Positions 25,287-38,400 of a stretch of 64,000 nucleotides of DNA are shown here, piece after piece; position 1 is the stretch's first letter, and each line of letters begins with the position of its first letter. The notes below the pieces were generated by a model, which worked only from the letters and a program-made list of their open reading frames with translations, was not told the DNA's origin and did not search any database. A program made the translations under genes and the position numbers. The DNA comes from Perilla frutescens (taxonomy: Eukaryota; Streptophyta; Magnoliopsida; Lamiales; Lamiaceae), in the NCBI GenBank assembly GCA_026008535.1, contig BRKX01000012.1:25139848-25203847 (forward strand). Direction: 5' to 3'.

Positions 25287-26639
25287 CTGTTGTAGCTAGA
25301 TATACCATATATACGTATGTGGCGTGAGATTAATTAGTGCTATCATATTCATATATGTGGCATTCGTAAATAAAATCGAAGCGCAGCCAAAAGTTGTGTG
25401 GGAATCAGATTGTTTGACGTTTGTGTGTTTGTAACTTTGTATTAATTATATGGGATTAACATTATTTACTAAACCTTAAACAAGCAATTAACCGAATAAT
25501 AATTGACGACGCAATAAACAATAATTCACGGTGCCACGAAGACAAGAATATTCTTTCAATCAATAAAAAAAGAAGCGTAAAGCTGTTGTAACTGCTTCAA
25601 CTTAATTAGGATTATATTACTCTAAATTAGGTGCTTGACTTTAATGTGAAGACTAATTAAACCATCATATATAGGTTTTAGTCCCACCAAAAAATTCTAG
25701 ATCGGACTATATATCTAATGAGATTTTCCTCTTCAATGTGGTTTAATTTAATTACAGATTGAACTACAAGTGAATGAAGTTTATTCAGACATTATTACTA
25801 TCACACTTTCAAATTAAGCAATATATATATATATATGTGTGATATTATGGGATTAATATAAAAATATATATGGAACGATAAAATTAAAGAGTGAGTGATT
25901 AGACGAATTGGAGAGCATGTGCATGCATGCAAAGTGATACAAAAGAACTAGACATCTTCAATTGTTATGCCAAAATTATCCCTCAACTTCTTTGCTAAGA
26001 AAAACACCCCACATGGACTAAAAGTCTAATTCATCATATCTTTTTGATTGACTAATACAAATTTATGACACACCCTTAAACTTGTCTGACTCACTCTTAA
26101 TCACTTTTATCAAATCTACTAATTAAAAAAAAAAACACGTATTGTATGATTATGTTCTGGGATAGAGAAAAACTAATTAAACACAAATTTAATTAATGTA
26201 CTGCTGAAACGTATGTTGTATATAGCTAGAGAAAGCATTTGATAAGATATATATAATAACTGCAATTGGTACTATTAATTAATCAGCGCATGTAAATTAA
26301 AGTATGTGATTGTAAATATGAAAAAATATAGCTAAAGTCGCAAATTAAAATTTACAAGAAACAATAATGTCACTATATATATAAAAGGCAACTTTAAAGA
26401 TATATTATTGGATAAATAATGAAAAGATCATAAAAGAGGTCCTAACCCCTCTCCAGGGAATCTGCATGGCTATCTATATATGTCTGCTACAATTTCATGG
26501 ATTAGATAACTTACATGACCTAAGCTCTTTGTCTATACTATTATGCTATATATATACATATGGGATTAAATCAAACTACATTCATCAAATTCTGAAGAAA
26601 GGAAAAGGAAAAAAAATAAAAAAACTGAGTTTTGAGAAT
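23000..26639. other. AT-rich intergenic DNA
   Basis: No coding region is supported. There are (TA)n tracts at about 24478-24500 and 25252-25281, an A-run near 24613-24631, and a short hairpin at about 24024-24047 (GTTACCTT and AAGGTAAC). The start of the HPP gene lies downstream of a TATATATA tract near 26547, about 90 bp before its ATG. Confidence 0.5.
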
Positions 26640-27676
26640 ATGGGTGAGCAGCTGCAAATAGTTAATGTAGCAGGGAAGAATGTGGAGGCACAATATGTGG
26701 AGATGATGGTACCTTTGTATTCTTTTGGATGTGAGAGAAAAATCAAGAATGCTTTGGCCAGTCTCAAAGGTAACTAATTTCAATTCTTCACACATTATAA
26801 GTTAAAACAAGCTCAATATAAGAACTCTACGTTTTTATTTCAATATTAATGCATATTATGAACGCGTGTAAATGATGATGTTTTTATATTGCATAATTAA
26901 TTCATTACATTGTAGTAGTGAAACACGAAAGAGAAAACACCTTCAATTCTAAAGAGATTACTCCAGCTTTTTTTCCTTTTCCTTTTTTAAATTTCAGGAT
27001 AAGTATTTTCGTCGATAACTTTCCTTTTAATTATTTTTCTTGATAATTTTCATCTCTGAATTGAATAGCAACACTTATTGGGCCAATTAATGTGCTGCGA
27101 TAACTCAGTGGCCCAATTATTATTGGGCTGTTATATGGGTCCATTATCAAAATGCGTATCGTTTTGTTTCTCATTATAGAAAATATTTTTAGGGATCGAA
27201 ATTTTATATTTTTCAGGATACCATGCTAGCGTTAACTATGATTTTTTTTTTTTTGGATTTATTTAACTTTCATTAAAATTATTTTTAATTAAGTTGTAAA
27301 ATTTTTTATGATGATTTAATTTATCTAATTCATTTTCCATTTCACAGGTATATATTCAGTTAATGTAGATTTTCATCAACAAAAGGTGACAGTGTGGGGG
27401 ATTTGCGACAAATCCGATGTACTAGCCATCGTGAAGACCAAGAGGAGAGGAGCACGTTTTTGGGAATCCAAAGATGATATTCTATTCCAAGAGTCGCATT
27501 CCTCTTCCGCACCTTCGTCGCCACAACGACATTGTTCACTCCCTGTTAAGAATTCCTCTCGCTATTTGGCAATGATAAAACGCCAATCCCTAAACTTAAG
27601 TTTGTCAATGATAAAGAATCAACCGTTGAATTGGGAAGTCCTGAAGAAAGTATTTAGAAGATCAAGCTCGTTTTAG
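26640..27676 (+). CDS. Single-HMA-domain protein (HPP type), degenerate metal site
   Basis: Two exons (26640-26769 and 27348-27676) give 152 residues. The intron is GT-AG and again cuts right after the first HMA helix, as in the HIPP gene upstream. The domain covers about residues 18-80 (VEMMVPLYSFGCERKIKNAL, then GIYSVNVDFHQQKVTVWG). Where metal-binding members have CxxC, this one has SFGC, so the first Cys is replaced by Ser and only one Cys remains. The C-terminal half is Ser/Arg/Lys-rich and ends RRSSSF without a CaaX box. It is likely a plant HMA protein that binds metal weakly or not at all and serves another role. It lies 3.6 kb from the HIPP gene in the same direction. Confidence 0.85.
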
Positions 27677-29790
27677 AATAGAGAATCTCAAATAAATAGA
27701 CGAATATGTATAAGTCGCCATCACAAGACATATACTTGTATCCACTAATTAAGAATTGTGATAAACGAAGTCATTGTTAATTTTCTCTTGAGTTTATGAA
27801 GTTTTGATTTCTTATTTATTTTTATTAATTCGATTGAAATGCAAGTGCACGGGCGGTGCGCTTATTGGTGAAGACTAAAAACATGGGATCTTTTAATTTC
27901 ATATAATTAATAAAACACGAAATAAAATCTTTTTATGACATAGGATCCAAATTATAGAAGATTGGGCATAGCCTTCACATTAATTACGTGTGTGAAAAGT
28001 GTAGACGCACAAAAATCTATAATTGCCAAACTTTTCTACTATTGAGATTAGACACAATGAATAATGTGAATGATGTAGCTGATGATCATGCAATTCCAAA
28101 AAGTTTCAAGTCGATCAGCAATCAAATATTTGTATTTCTGAAGTCTCTGAATTAAGGATTTGTCGGCAAAACCCACATTTTCCTAATATATATTTTTATT
28201 ACCTAACATTTGGATTATAATTAATCTAAATTTAATAGAAATAATATTGTCAATTGAGAGATTATGAAAAACAATCAAGATCTAATTAGGTATCCTCAAA
28301 TCTTATTTGAGATGTTACTACATAAGTACTTAATCATATGAAAAAGAGATCAATATGAATTGAAATAATCAAAAACGTTGATAATGGAGCTCATCAATAT
28401 AATTAGCTCTAGAAGAAAAGGAAAAGAAAAAGAAAAACATAACGAAATCCAACTTAGTTTCTCTTAATGAGACCAATTAAACGATTATTAAATATTCTAT
28501 TTATGTAGATTGAATGAAACACGTTGTTAGACAGACCCACCATTCCATTTAATTCCGGCTCAACAAATTTCACGCGAATCAAGTTGAAAAACGTGTCTTA
28601 TCTAGAAAACACTAGTTAGTTAATGATTATCAGTTAATTACTTTAATTTGGCCACATACATAGTCAAAACCACAACCAATTAAGAATATTTAAGAGAACT
28701 AAAATTAGTAATATTTAACGAAAAGACAAAAAAAGAAGGAAATATATAGTTTTCTTACATTTTTTCTATAAGGTAAATTAATTACGCTTTACATGAATAT
28801 TTATATTTATAATTAATACATGCATTGAATCTACTGACATTTTAATTTTAAACCAAATGGAATCGAATTTATGGTCGGCTTTCTTTCATATATAGAGATG
28901 ATCGGCTTCCAACCCATTATCTTCTATAATTCGAATTTATGGGCTTTCGCTTTTTTTTTTTTCTTGTTTTGAATAGCATATAATTATTTCTCAAAAAAAA
29001 AAAAAAAAAAGCGTATAATAAAACAAGTATCTTATGTCAATACTCCATTATTGTGTGTGTATAATTTATTGAGCTTAACTTTATATCCTTTTTTTTTTTG
29101 TAAGCTTGGGAAATTAGAAGTGACCTCGCTTATCCTATCCATCATTTGATGATTATATATGCCCGTACACTTAAGATTGAAAATTGTTTTTTTAATGATT
29201 AAATTATTTTTAGTGTATACTAAAATCCATTCTGCGAATGCATTTAGTTTGTACTTGTTTTTTTGTGACATTTTATGGACATAAATTGTGTATTTTTGAA
29301 TATTTAATTATACATACCTATATATAGTAATTCAAGGTAGAAATACAATACACGTTTTTAATTAAGTGACGAATTAATTAACTTGGTGCTAGTAGTTGTC
29401 CTATCGCGTTTATACACGTAATTAAGGGGGGCAAGTCATTAAAATCAAGAATAAAATAATAAAATGGATTTTTTAAGAGTTTGACTTAAAAATATGATAT
29501 ATTATATTTTAAGAAGATAAACTATTCATGTGGTGATCAAATTTCAAATAATTAACTAGATTAAATATTATATATTTGAATTGTTTGACGAAACTTACAT
29601 AGAAATCATGTCATCGAGTGTCCCACGAGAAAATAATAAAGAAAAATATACAATGGAATTAAAACAAGAATCAGTTGAAGTAGAGAGAGGTGGGTAACAA
29701 TTTTAAATTTGGCTTCAAACTCATAATTAAACATGCATCTCAATTCTCAGTTTCCATATAAATTTCCAACCCCAACGGGCCCAGCCTTCC
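27677..29790. other. AT-rich intergenic DNA
   Basis: I see no ORF, RNA gene or transposon end that I can support. A- and T-runs occur near 28951 and 28993. Confidence 0.5.
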
Positions 29791-29839
29791 TATATATAAC
29801 AGAGACCCCTACACTAAGTTATTCAACGACAAATCTTTC

Positions 29840-29904
<65 letters not shown>
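29791..29904 (+). promoter_or_regulatory. TATA box and GA-repeat leader
   Basis: TATATATAAC starts at 29791. A GA microsatellite fills about 29840-29904 and ends directly at an ATG (29905). GA/CT repeats in plant 5' leaders are common and often bind BPC-type GAGA factors. The spacing (TATA about 110 bp before the ATG) fits a short leader. Confidence 0.4.
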
Positions 29905-29905
<1 letters not shown>

Positions 29906-30081
29906 TGATCAAAGTCGGGAAAATGGTGGAATTGATGGAAGAATACAGTTTGATAATGGCAAGAATGAGAGAGCAGATTTATATTTTGCCACGTCGGCAT
30001 ATGGATTTTCAGTTCTTGAGGTCTCTTCATTCTGCTTCTACTTCCACTTCTGCAGATTCTTCTTTTTTCATGTATTTTTAG
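29905..30081 (+). CDS. Possible 58-residue protein, unknown
   Basis: An ORF starts at the first ATG after a TATA box and a GA-repeat leader and ends with TAG at 30079-30081. The protein starts MIKVGKMVELMEEYSLIM. It has a Met/Glu/Arg-rich, possibly helical N-terminal half (MARMREQIYILPRRHMDF) and a Ser/Thr-rich tail ending FFMYF. It has no signal peptide, no obvious transmembrane segment and only Met as sulphur residues. I do not recognise the family. Promoter-like context and GC content above the surroundings support it, but the short length means it may be chance or the first exon of something longer. Confidence 0.45.
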
Positions 30082-32432
30082 ACAAATAAATTCCTTCGTT
30101 TTTTTTTTTTTTTTGTCATTTTTGAGTTCTTGATATATATATATACAGGCATCTCTTTTATACTTTGAAGAATTTTCTTTCTTTTTTTAATGTAATTTTT
30201 GTGGGTGTTTTTAGTTGAATTCGTTGTAAATTCTGATGTATCGGAATAATTTTATTTATTTTATGTTGCACGCTATTTCTTGTAAGTTACTTCAATCAGA
30301 TTGAGCGAGTTAAGTGAATGCCAAGTAAATAAATTTTTTTTCCCTTTCATTTTTGCTGCTGAAGTACTAGAAAATTGGCCGACGATTTTTTTTTATTTTT
30401 ATTTTATGTAAAATTTTGTGCATCGTCTTTTTTTTTAATGTATGATATTGATAAATGATAGTTTGTAATTTATACCCACAATGCACAATTTATACAGTAA
30501 AACAATATTCCTAGCAAAATTATTGCATAATCATAGCAATTAATTTGATGTACATAATTGAGACATTATTAAATTGCAAAGTCGTATGCTTAATAGGCTC
30601 ATAGAATTTAGATAAAGAAAATGGTATAATAATTAAAAATACGTCATACTTTAAAGACAATATTATGAAAGAAAATAAAATGAATTCATGAAGGGCGGGT
30701 ACGGGGTACTAATAAAAAGGGCTAAAATTCAAGAAAATATGTAGAAATTATTTACTTATAGGAGGCCGGTTTTCTCTATGAAAAAGTTTCAAAAATAATT
30801 TCCTTATTTTACTCTAGTTAATGAGGTGGACTTGCGTGCAACTTCGGTTATTTCCGCCTATTTCAGGCGACTACGTGGCCCCACGCGGGCGTGCCATGTG
30901 GCACATGGTACTTTTTATTGTAGTTGGAATGATGATAGTATTAATCTCAAGTTGATACTTTTCTTTATCATACTTGATACTTTTTTGCTTACCACATGGT
31001 ACTTTTTATTTTACCGAACTCGTGTTTTGCTTTCCTTTGCAAATTCTTGGAATGATGATTGTTTTAGATTAATCTAAACACATACAATATAAAAACTGAA
31101 AAAAAATCAGAATTTGAACTAAATAAACTTATATAAAATAACTAGTAGATCCCTTACTTTTTAATGATACAGATGATACTTTTCGAATGTTTTGTGATAC
31201 TTTTTAATAGGAAGGTTGATACTCACTTTGGACAGTTTTTTTTTATGGGTTGACCCGCGTTGACCGGGTCAAAGCGCGGGTTGACCCGCGTTGACTGGGT
31301 CAAAAGCGGGTTTAACTAACCCGTCTCATATAGTGTTATTTGCATCATGATGCATGCAAGTATTTGCCCTAGTTAATAGTTATAACTTGCTCAGATTTTG
31401 TAATGAACTTACCAATTCAGCAGTATAAATAATCTCTCACAAGATTTATAAGTATGACAATAGAAATCATAATAATACATTTTTTTTAAAAGAATAGAGA
31501 GAAATTCATATTTTAACAAGCGAACGAAAGAAATTTTTGTTTCAAGTTATGAACCCATCACACCCGACACCAAAATGTACAAGACTAAGGGTAATTTGTG
31601 GTTTTCGTCATCCAAAGTGCATTATATATAGTTTAAAAAGGAATAAAGGGGCGCAAATCATGGCAGCTGCTAAAAAATGATGATTTTATTGTTGTTGGTA
31701 TAGTAATTGCACAAATTAATTGAAGATTATAGCATTTGTTTGATGATGGCAATCATTTGTGAAAAAATCCCTATTCCCACCAACACGGCATGTTCAAATG
31801 TATCCCACACATCAATTCCAACATCAAAGCCCATAAATGCCATACCTCACCACCAACACTTTTTTTGCACTATACTACTCTATTTTTAGGTATATATTCT
31901 TTTTTACAAAATATATATATCTCTCTCATATTTGCTCAAGAAATTAAATAAGATGATATGTAGTAGTTTATAAGCTGTTTTAAAAGCCAACCCAACTTTT
32001 TCCCCGGTAGGGAGTGGTCTTATTTCTGGAGACACTTAAAAAAAGTTATTTTTATTTTTTTAAATTGGAGTAAGGGTATTGATGGGTATCGAATCCTAAA
32101 CGTTTTCTTTTTCCAGATGTGCCTCTATTGCTTGGGTGTCCCTAAAGAAACAAAACACTAATAATGTTAATTTCAACGACTTAATTTTGAAATAAGAGTT
32201 AACATCTCATAAGCTCTAAATACATTTTGTATGGTGCAAGATGTTTTAAGCTATTGAATGCTAGCAAATAACATCCAACAAGATATACTCAAAATAATAG
32301 TCAAATTATGATAGAGATATTATATCAGTATCAATATCAATATCGAGTGAATTACAATAAATTTTTGTTTTAGAATATAATAAAAGTCCAATATGGATAG
32401 CTGAATCTAAAATATATATAATAGTAGTAGTA

Positions 32433-32484
<52 letters not shown>

Positions 32485-34052
32485 AATGTTGCCTCAACTA
32501 TTTGCTTTGAATGTATGAGGCTGAGTTTTTCTGCTTTGTATATTTGATTAAGAACCACTCATATGATTTGGGCCACGATGGATTTGACCTCAACGTTAAT
32601 AAATTGGCTGCCAATCCCATGTGGGCCTAATCCATCCAAATTTCTCTGAATTTTTTTAAAAATATTGGGCCATTTTGTTATCATTGCAATGGCCCACATA
32701 GAATGGTGCCATGCCTCTATTTGTATGAGATATAAGGCGTATAACATATATTATGTATATATATATGATTGATATTTGAGTATTTATAAATATACCCATT
32801 ATATTTTATTATTATGAAATTGGATCTTTTAATTTTTATCTGATTTAATCGGATTCGCAAATTTTAATTTGGTTCTATTGTTTTCTAAAATTTTTGTACA
32901 TAATCAAATGATTTGGTCACACACATTTATAAGGGCATTTAAAATTATTGTAATACGGACGCAAAGTTTGAAGACCAAATTTAATAAAAAGAAAGTTGGA
33001 GGGCATAAGTGAATTAAATATTTAAATCTCAAAACACCCCAATTATGAGAAGTATGATGAACATTCAGAGATTAATTTATGTACTTTTTATAGATTAATA
33101 TTTATTTATATTCTAAGGCTAGTGAAAAATCAAATCACGGAGAATATATTGCTTCAGAAGACACGCAATAATTTATTAACAATGAAAATTGACTGCATAT
33201 TGCAATATTTGTACCCTTTTTTTAATAGAGGATAAACTTGTACTTGTGACGTGATCTTAGCAATAACATTAATCATGTTCCTAACAATAGCTCACAAAAT
33301 TCAGACTAACTACCCTTACAATCTTCAAAATTAAATTAATATAGCACTTTAAAATATATTGTTGATTCCTTCCAAACTATTCAACTTGTGCAAAAGGTCT
33401 TAATGAAAAAAAAAAAGTAGAATGTTATGCTTAAATTTATCACCGCCCTTTGCTTTTATTTTGTAATTGCTGCGATGTATAAAAACTATTTACACTAAAC
33501 ATTTTTTAGTGCCGGAGCATCCATTGCAAAATCATCTATTTTTTTTCTATATATAATTTTTGTACTTAATTTCCTTCTTAATTGTCACATGGATGTTCTT
33601 TTCATTGCCAAATAATTGCATCCAATAAATGATGCTGCCTATGTATACATAAAATGCCCGAAGCATTCATTTAGGGTTGCTTTACTAAAAGAATGAAATA
33701 AAAGTGATTCAATAATTTATTTATTTTTTCTCCAAATTACATGAAAGTAACTGGGTAGTAAAATTTCAGAGTGAAATGACAATTATGCGCTCAAATTATC
33801 CATGCACTTTTTTGTCCGACTCAACGTTAAGATTGTTCCCCATTCTTTACAAAGAGTACTATATCAACAAAACTGCCTACTCGCGGTAAATTGCAGCCAT
33901 AAATTCAAAGTAAAGAAAATATATTTTTTCCCCGTGTTGGTGATTATTGATTACCCCCCCCCCCCTTCCCCCCACCAACAAATCTCTCAATCTCATACAC
34001 GCACAAACAAACAAGTAGTGAGGAGGAAAATTATTATTCTCCCATGTATGAT
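30082..34052. other. Intergenic DNA with microsatellites and short repeats
   Basis: No gene is supported. At 30895-31230 the words ACATGGTACTTTTTATT (twice) and GATACTTTT (several times) recur, followed by a GC-richer block at about 31246-31316 with repeated GGGTTGACCCGCGTTGAC. A (TAA)n tract fills about 32429-32481. A C-run with a few T lies at about 33954-33976. Confidence 0.5.
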
Positions 34053-34860
34053 TAAGGAGGGTGTATTCAATCCCGATTTTGATGGATTTTGTTGGACTTT
34101 AAAAAGTCTATGAATTTTATAAATATATAGACTCCACATGCAGTCTCCCAACTTCACGCAGAGTCTGCCAGATTTTGTGTATGATTTCGGATCGATTTTG
34201 GATGATTTTAATGGATTTGAAATCCTTGTTTCCAACGATCGATGGAACACAGCGATCGCTCGATCCGAAAAAAAATGGAACCCAACTATCGCTGGAAGCC
34301 AGCGGCCGAGCAAACCCAACTACCGCTGGGCTCAGAGTTATCTTCCATTTTCCAATCTACCATAAGATTCTGGAACTCTACTTGCTCATCCGCACACAAC
34401 AAGAATAACGAGGAGAAATCTCAGATCCTTCTCAAGATCTTCAAATCTATCTCTGAATAAGATTATGGGATGAGTTTTATGATACATCAGTTGAAGAAGG
34501 AAATTGATGAAGACTTCCACGAGCTGATATTGCCTGATGCCGTATTGGCTTTGAGCAAACTCCGTCGCCATTGGCACCATGAAGATAACATCCTAAGCAC
34601 CTGCACAATAGAATCCACTTCTGTGGCTGTTATAACATCATACGTCCGAAATAGATTAAGGAAATAGTTCTGAACAATTGAAAGATGTAATCTACTACTC
34701 CGGCAGACTTCTGGGAACTCCTCACCAACATAGTAAATAAAATTTAGATAAGAGCGCTTGAGAAATTCACTCATAACGCAAAAATTAAAATTTTCCTTTT
34801 TTTGTTGGGAGGGGGGATTGCAAAAAACCTCAAGAGTTATCAGTCTGTAGTTAGAAATGG

Positions 34861-35420
34861 TGTTGAATCTAGCTCATGATTCGATGATCGTCTCATTGTC
34901 AGAAGTATTCTTGATCAACAGATTGTGATCAAGGGTTGCATGAAAGTCCCATGCAGCTGTTATGTAGTAGATTACCTCCTAAAATCAGTTGTGTTAACTG
35001 CCTTGCTCAAGAAGGAAAGGAACTAAGGTTATTAGCAGCGGTTATTCTGGTTTGCCTCAGTTTTGTGTTGGTTAGGAGCGGTTTCAATCTATGAAATAAA
35101 GCTTTGATCTGCAGCTGAGATCAGAGGGAGCAAATAGAAGAAAAGAAAGAAAGAAATAAGCTGCAGCGAGAGGGAGAGAAAATCTGAGAGAATATTCATG
35201 TGTTACATCTCAGATTGTTAAAGTTTGTAATCTCATTTCATATATCGAGTGAATTACTGTTAGCTTTATAATCTTGGCATTACAAATCAATAAAGAAGCT
35301 CTTTCTTTCTGAAGTGGACGTAGATCTTTCAAGATCGAACCACTATAATTCCATGTGTTCTTAGTTTCTGTTTTGATTATTCTTGATTGCTGCTGTGTGA
35401 AGAATTGTTCGAATCCAACA
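34861..35420 (+). repeat. 5' LTR of the copia element
   Basis: It runs from TGTTGAATCTAGC to GAATCCAACA, 560 bp. AATAAA near 35290 (CAATAAAGAAGC) may serve polyadenylation. Directly after it, TTGGCGCCGTCTGTGGG starts the primer-binding site. TGGCGCCGT matches the start of sites that pair with tRNA-Asp in plant elements. Confidence 0.92.
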
Positions 35421-35460
35421 GTTGGCGCCGTCTGTGGGAAGAGAAGGCAGCCAATCAAGA

Positions 35461-38400
35461 ATGGCATCGACGCGATTCGATGTTGAGAAGCTAACAGACA
35501 AGATCGACTTTGGGCTATGAAAAATGAAGGTTAAAGCTCTTCTAATCCAACAAGGATTAGGTGCTGCTTTAAAAAAGGAAGAAGCCAGTGACAAAGGCAA
35601 AGAAAAGGCTGAAGATCTTGTCCAGATCAAAGAAAAGGCTCACAGCCTGATCATCCTTTGTCTAGGAGACAAAGCTCTAAGAGAAGTGTCTAAAGAAGAA
35701 ACTGCCATTGCAGTATGGGAGAAGCTTGAGAATCTATACAATCTGAAAACCCTTGCCAACAGATTGTATATGAAACAGAAATTGTTCTCATTCAAAATGA
35801 TAGATGACAAATCTATCTTGAAGCAAGTGGATGAGTTCAACAAACTCCTTGATGATTTGGAGAATGTTGAAGTAAAGCTCGAGGAAGAAGATAAAGCATT
35901 GCTGCTGCTGTCTGCACTACCAAAATCCTTTGAGAATTTCAAAGACACTCTATTGTTTGGTAGTAAAGATACTATCACTCTGGAACAAGTGCAGATAGCT
36001 CTTAAATGTAAAGATCTGCAGAAAACAACTGGCAATGGAAGCTCTCAATCTAATGGAGAAGGCCTACATATCAAGAAGAATAACTCTAAAGGCCAACACA
36101 AGAAACCCTCGTTCAAGGGAAATCAGAAGGCTGAAAAGAAGACAAGTGAAACACCAAGAAACCCAGATCTGAAGTGCTTTCATTGTCAAGAACCAGGCCA
36201 TTTCAAGAAACAATGCCCTAAGTGGCAAGAAATGATGGCCAAATATGCAGCTGAAGATGCCAAGAAAACTCAGAAAAGCCAAGCAAATCAAGTAAGCAAG
36301 GACACTGGTTATGAATCATGTGATGCTTTATGTGTTACAACTGAGAAGGTTGGTACAGATTGGGTTTTGGACTCAGGCTGTAGCTTCCATATGACTCCAA
36401 TAAAAGAATGGTTTTCAAGTCTGAAGCTGGTCAATGAAGGCACTGTCCTTCTTGGAAATGATCAGGTATGCAAAGTAATGGGAGTTGGATCAGTGAAGAT
36501 TAGAATGCATGATGGTGTAATCAGGTCTATAAGCAATGTCAGATATGTACCAGAGCTTAGAAGAAATCTAATATCTCTTGGTCTATTTGATACTATGGGA
36601 TACACATTCTCTTCTTATCAAGGAAGAATGACTGTATCAAAAGAAGGAAAAGTTGTAATCGAAGGCAAGAAGAAGAATGAGCTTTATTTCCTGGTTGGTA
36701 GGACTGTTACTGCACATGCTCACCATTCCTCAGCTGGTGATAATACCTACTTGTGGCACAATCGACTTGCTCATGTGGGTGATAAGGGCTTGCAGGAACT
36801 TGCTAAGCAAGGATTGCTCATGGGAGATAAGATCAGCAAGTTGCAGGTGTGTGAACACTGCATCTATGGCAAGGCAAGAAGGAAAAACTTCAACACAGTA
36901 ACTCACAACACTACAGACATATTGGAGTATGCCCATTCAGATCTTTGGGGGCCAGCCAAGGTTCTAACCAAAGGTGGAGGCAAGTATTTCATGTCTATCA
37001 TAGATGATTACTCCAGAAAGGTCTGGATCTATATCTTGAAGTCAAAGGATGAAGCTTTTGGAAGATTCAAAGAATGGGTTGCTGCGGTTGAAAACAAGAT
37101 AGGAAAGAAGCTTAAAGCTTTCAGAACAGACAATGGCCTTGAGTTTCTCTCTGAGGAATTCATGTCATTTTGTAAAGAAAAAGGAGTAACAAGACACATG
37201 ACTGTTCCTGGTACCCCACAACAGAATGGTGTAGCAGAAAGGATAAATCAAACCCTGCTGGAAAGGGTATGAGGCATGCTGAGCAACTCAGGATTATCAA
37301 AGGCATTCTGGGGTGAGTTGGTATGTACTGCTGCATACTTGATTAACAGAAGCCCCAGCTCTGCTCTAGCTTTCAAAACACCTCAAGAAATGTGGAGAGA
37401 TGTTCCTGCCTTGTATGACTCTCTCAGAACAGTGGGTTGTCTAGCTTATGCTCATGTAAAGCAGGATAACTTGGAGCCTAGGGCATTGAAATGTGTGTTC
37501 ATTGGTTACCCTACTAGAGTAAAAGGGTATAAGCTGTGGGCAATTGAGGCTCAGAAGTTCATAGTGAGCAGAGATGTAACTTTTGATGAGTCTCAGTTCC
37601 CTTTGAAGAAGAAGGAAGATCAGCCTAGCACCTCTGTGGAGATCAATCATGATCATCACTTACATGATAATGATGATGGATCTGATGACTCCCAGGATGA
37701 GCCAGCAGAACTGGAGGAGGATCAGAACTTAAGTTCCTATCAACTAGCCAGAGATAGGACAAGAAGAACTATAAGGCTTCCTTCTAGATATGGGTAAACA
37801 GATCTTGTATCTTTTGCCTTATATTCAGCCCTTGAGGTGGAGTCTTATAAGCCAAACAACTATTCTGATGCAGTCTCTTGCTTAGAAAAGGAAAAATGGC
37901 TTGTTGCCATGGAGGAAGAGATACTGTCACTCAACAAGAACAATACCTGGAAGATTGTGGATAAGCCTATAAATCAGAAGTTAGTAGGCTGCAAATGGAT
38001 ATTCAAGAAAAAACCAGGTGCCACAGAAGGAGATGGAGTGAGGTTTAAAGCAAGGCTTGTAGCCAAAGGTTTCTCTCAGAAGGAAGGAGTAGATTACAAT
38101 GAGATCTTCTCACCTGTGGTAAAGCATTGCTCCATCAGAATCTTGTTGGCATTAGTGGCACAGTATGATCTGGAGCTTCATCAAATGGATGTCACCACTG
38201 CGTTTCTCCATGGAAGGTTAGTTGAAGATATCTACATGCAAATACCTGATGGTATTCATGTGGAAGAATCTGAGAAGAAGGCCTGCAAGCTGGAGAGATC
38301 ACTGTATGGGTTAAAACAAAGCCCCAGACAGTGGTACCTAAGGTTTGATGAGTACATGATATCAAATGGATTCTGCAGAAGCTTGTTTGATAGCTGTGTT

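Noticed and set aside
32306..32558. Minus-strand ORFs with Ile or Tyr runs
   Set aside because: They are translations of a (TAA)n microsatellite.
34487..34774. 95-codon minus-strand ORF
   Set aside because: No recognisable domain. It overlaps plus-strand coding-like pieces of the possible retrocopy and looks like their shadow.
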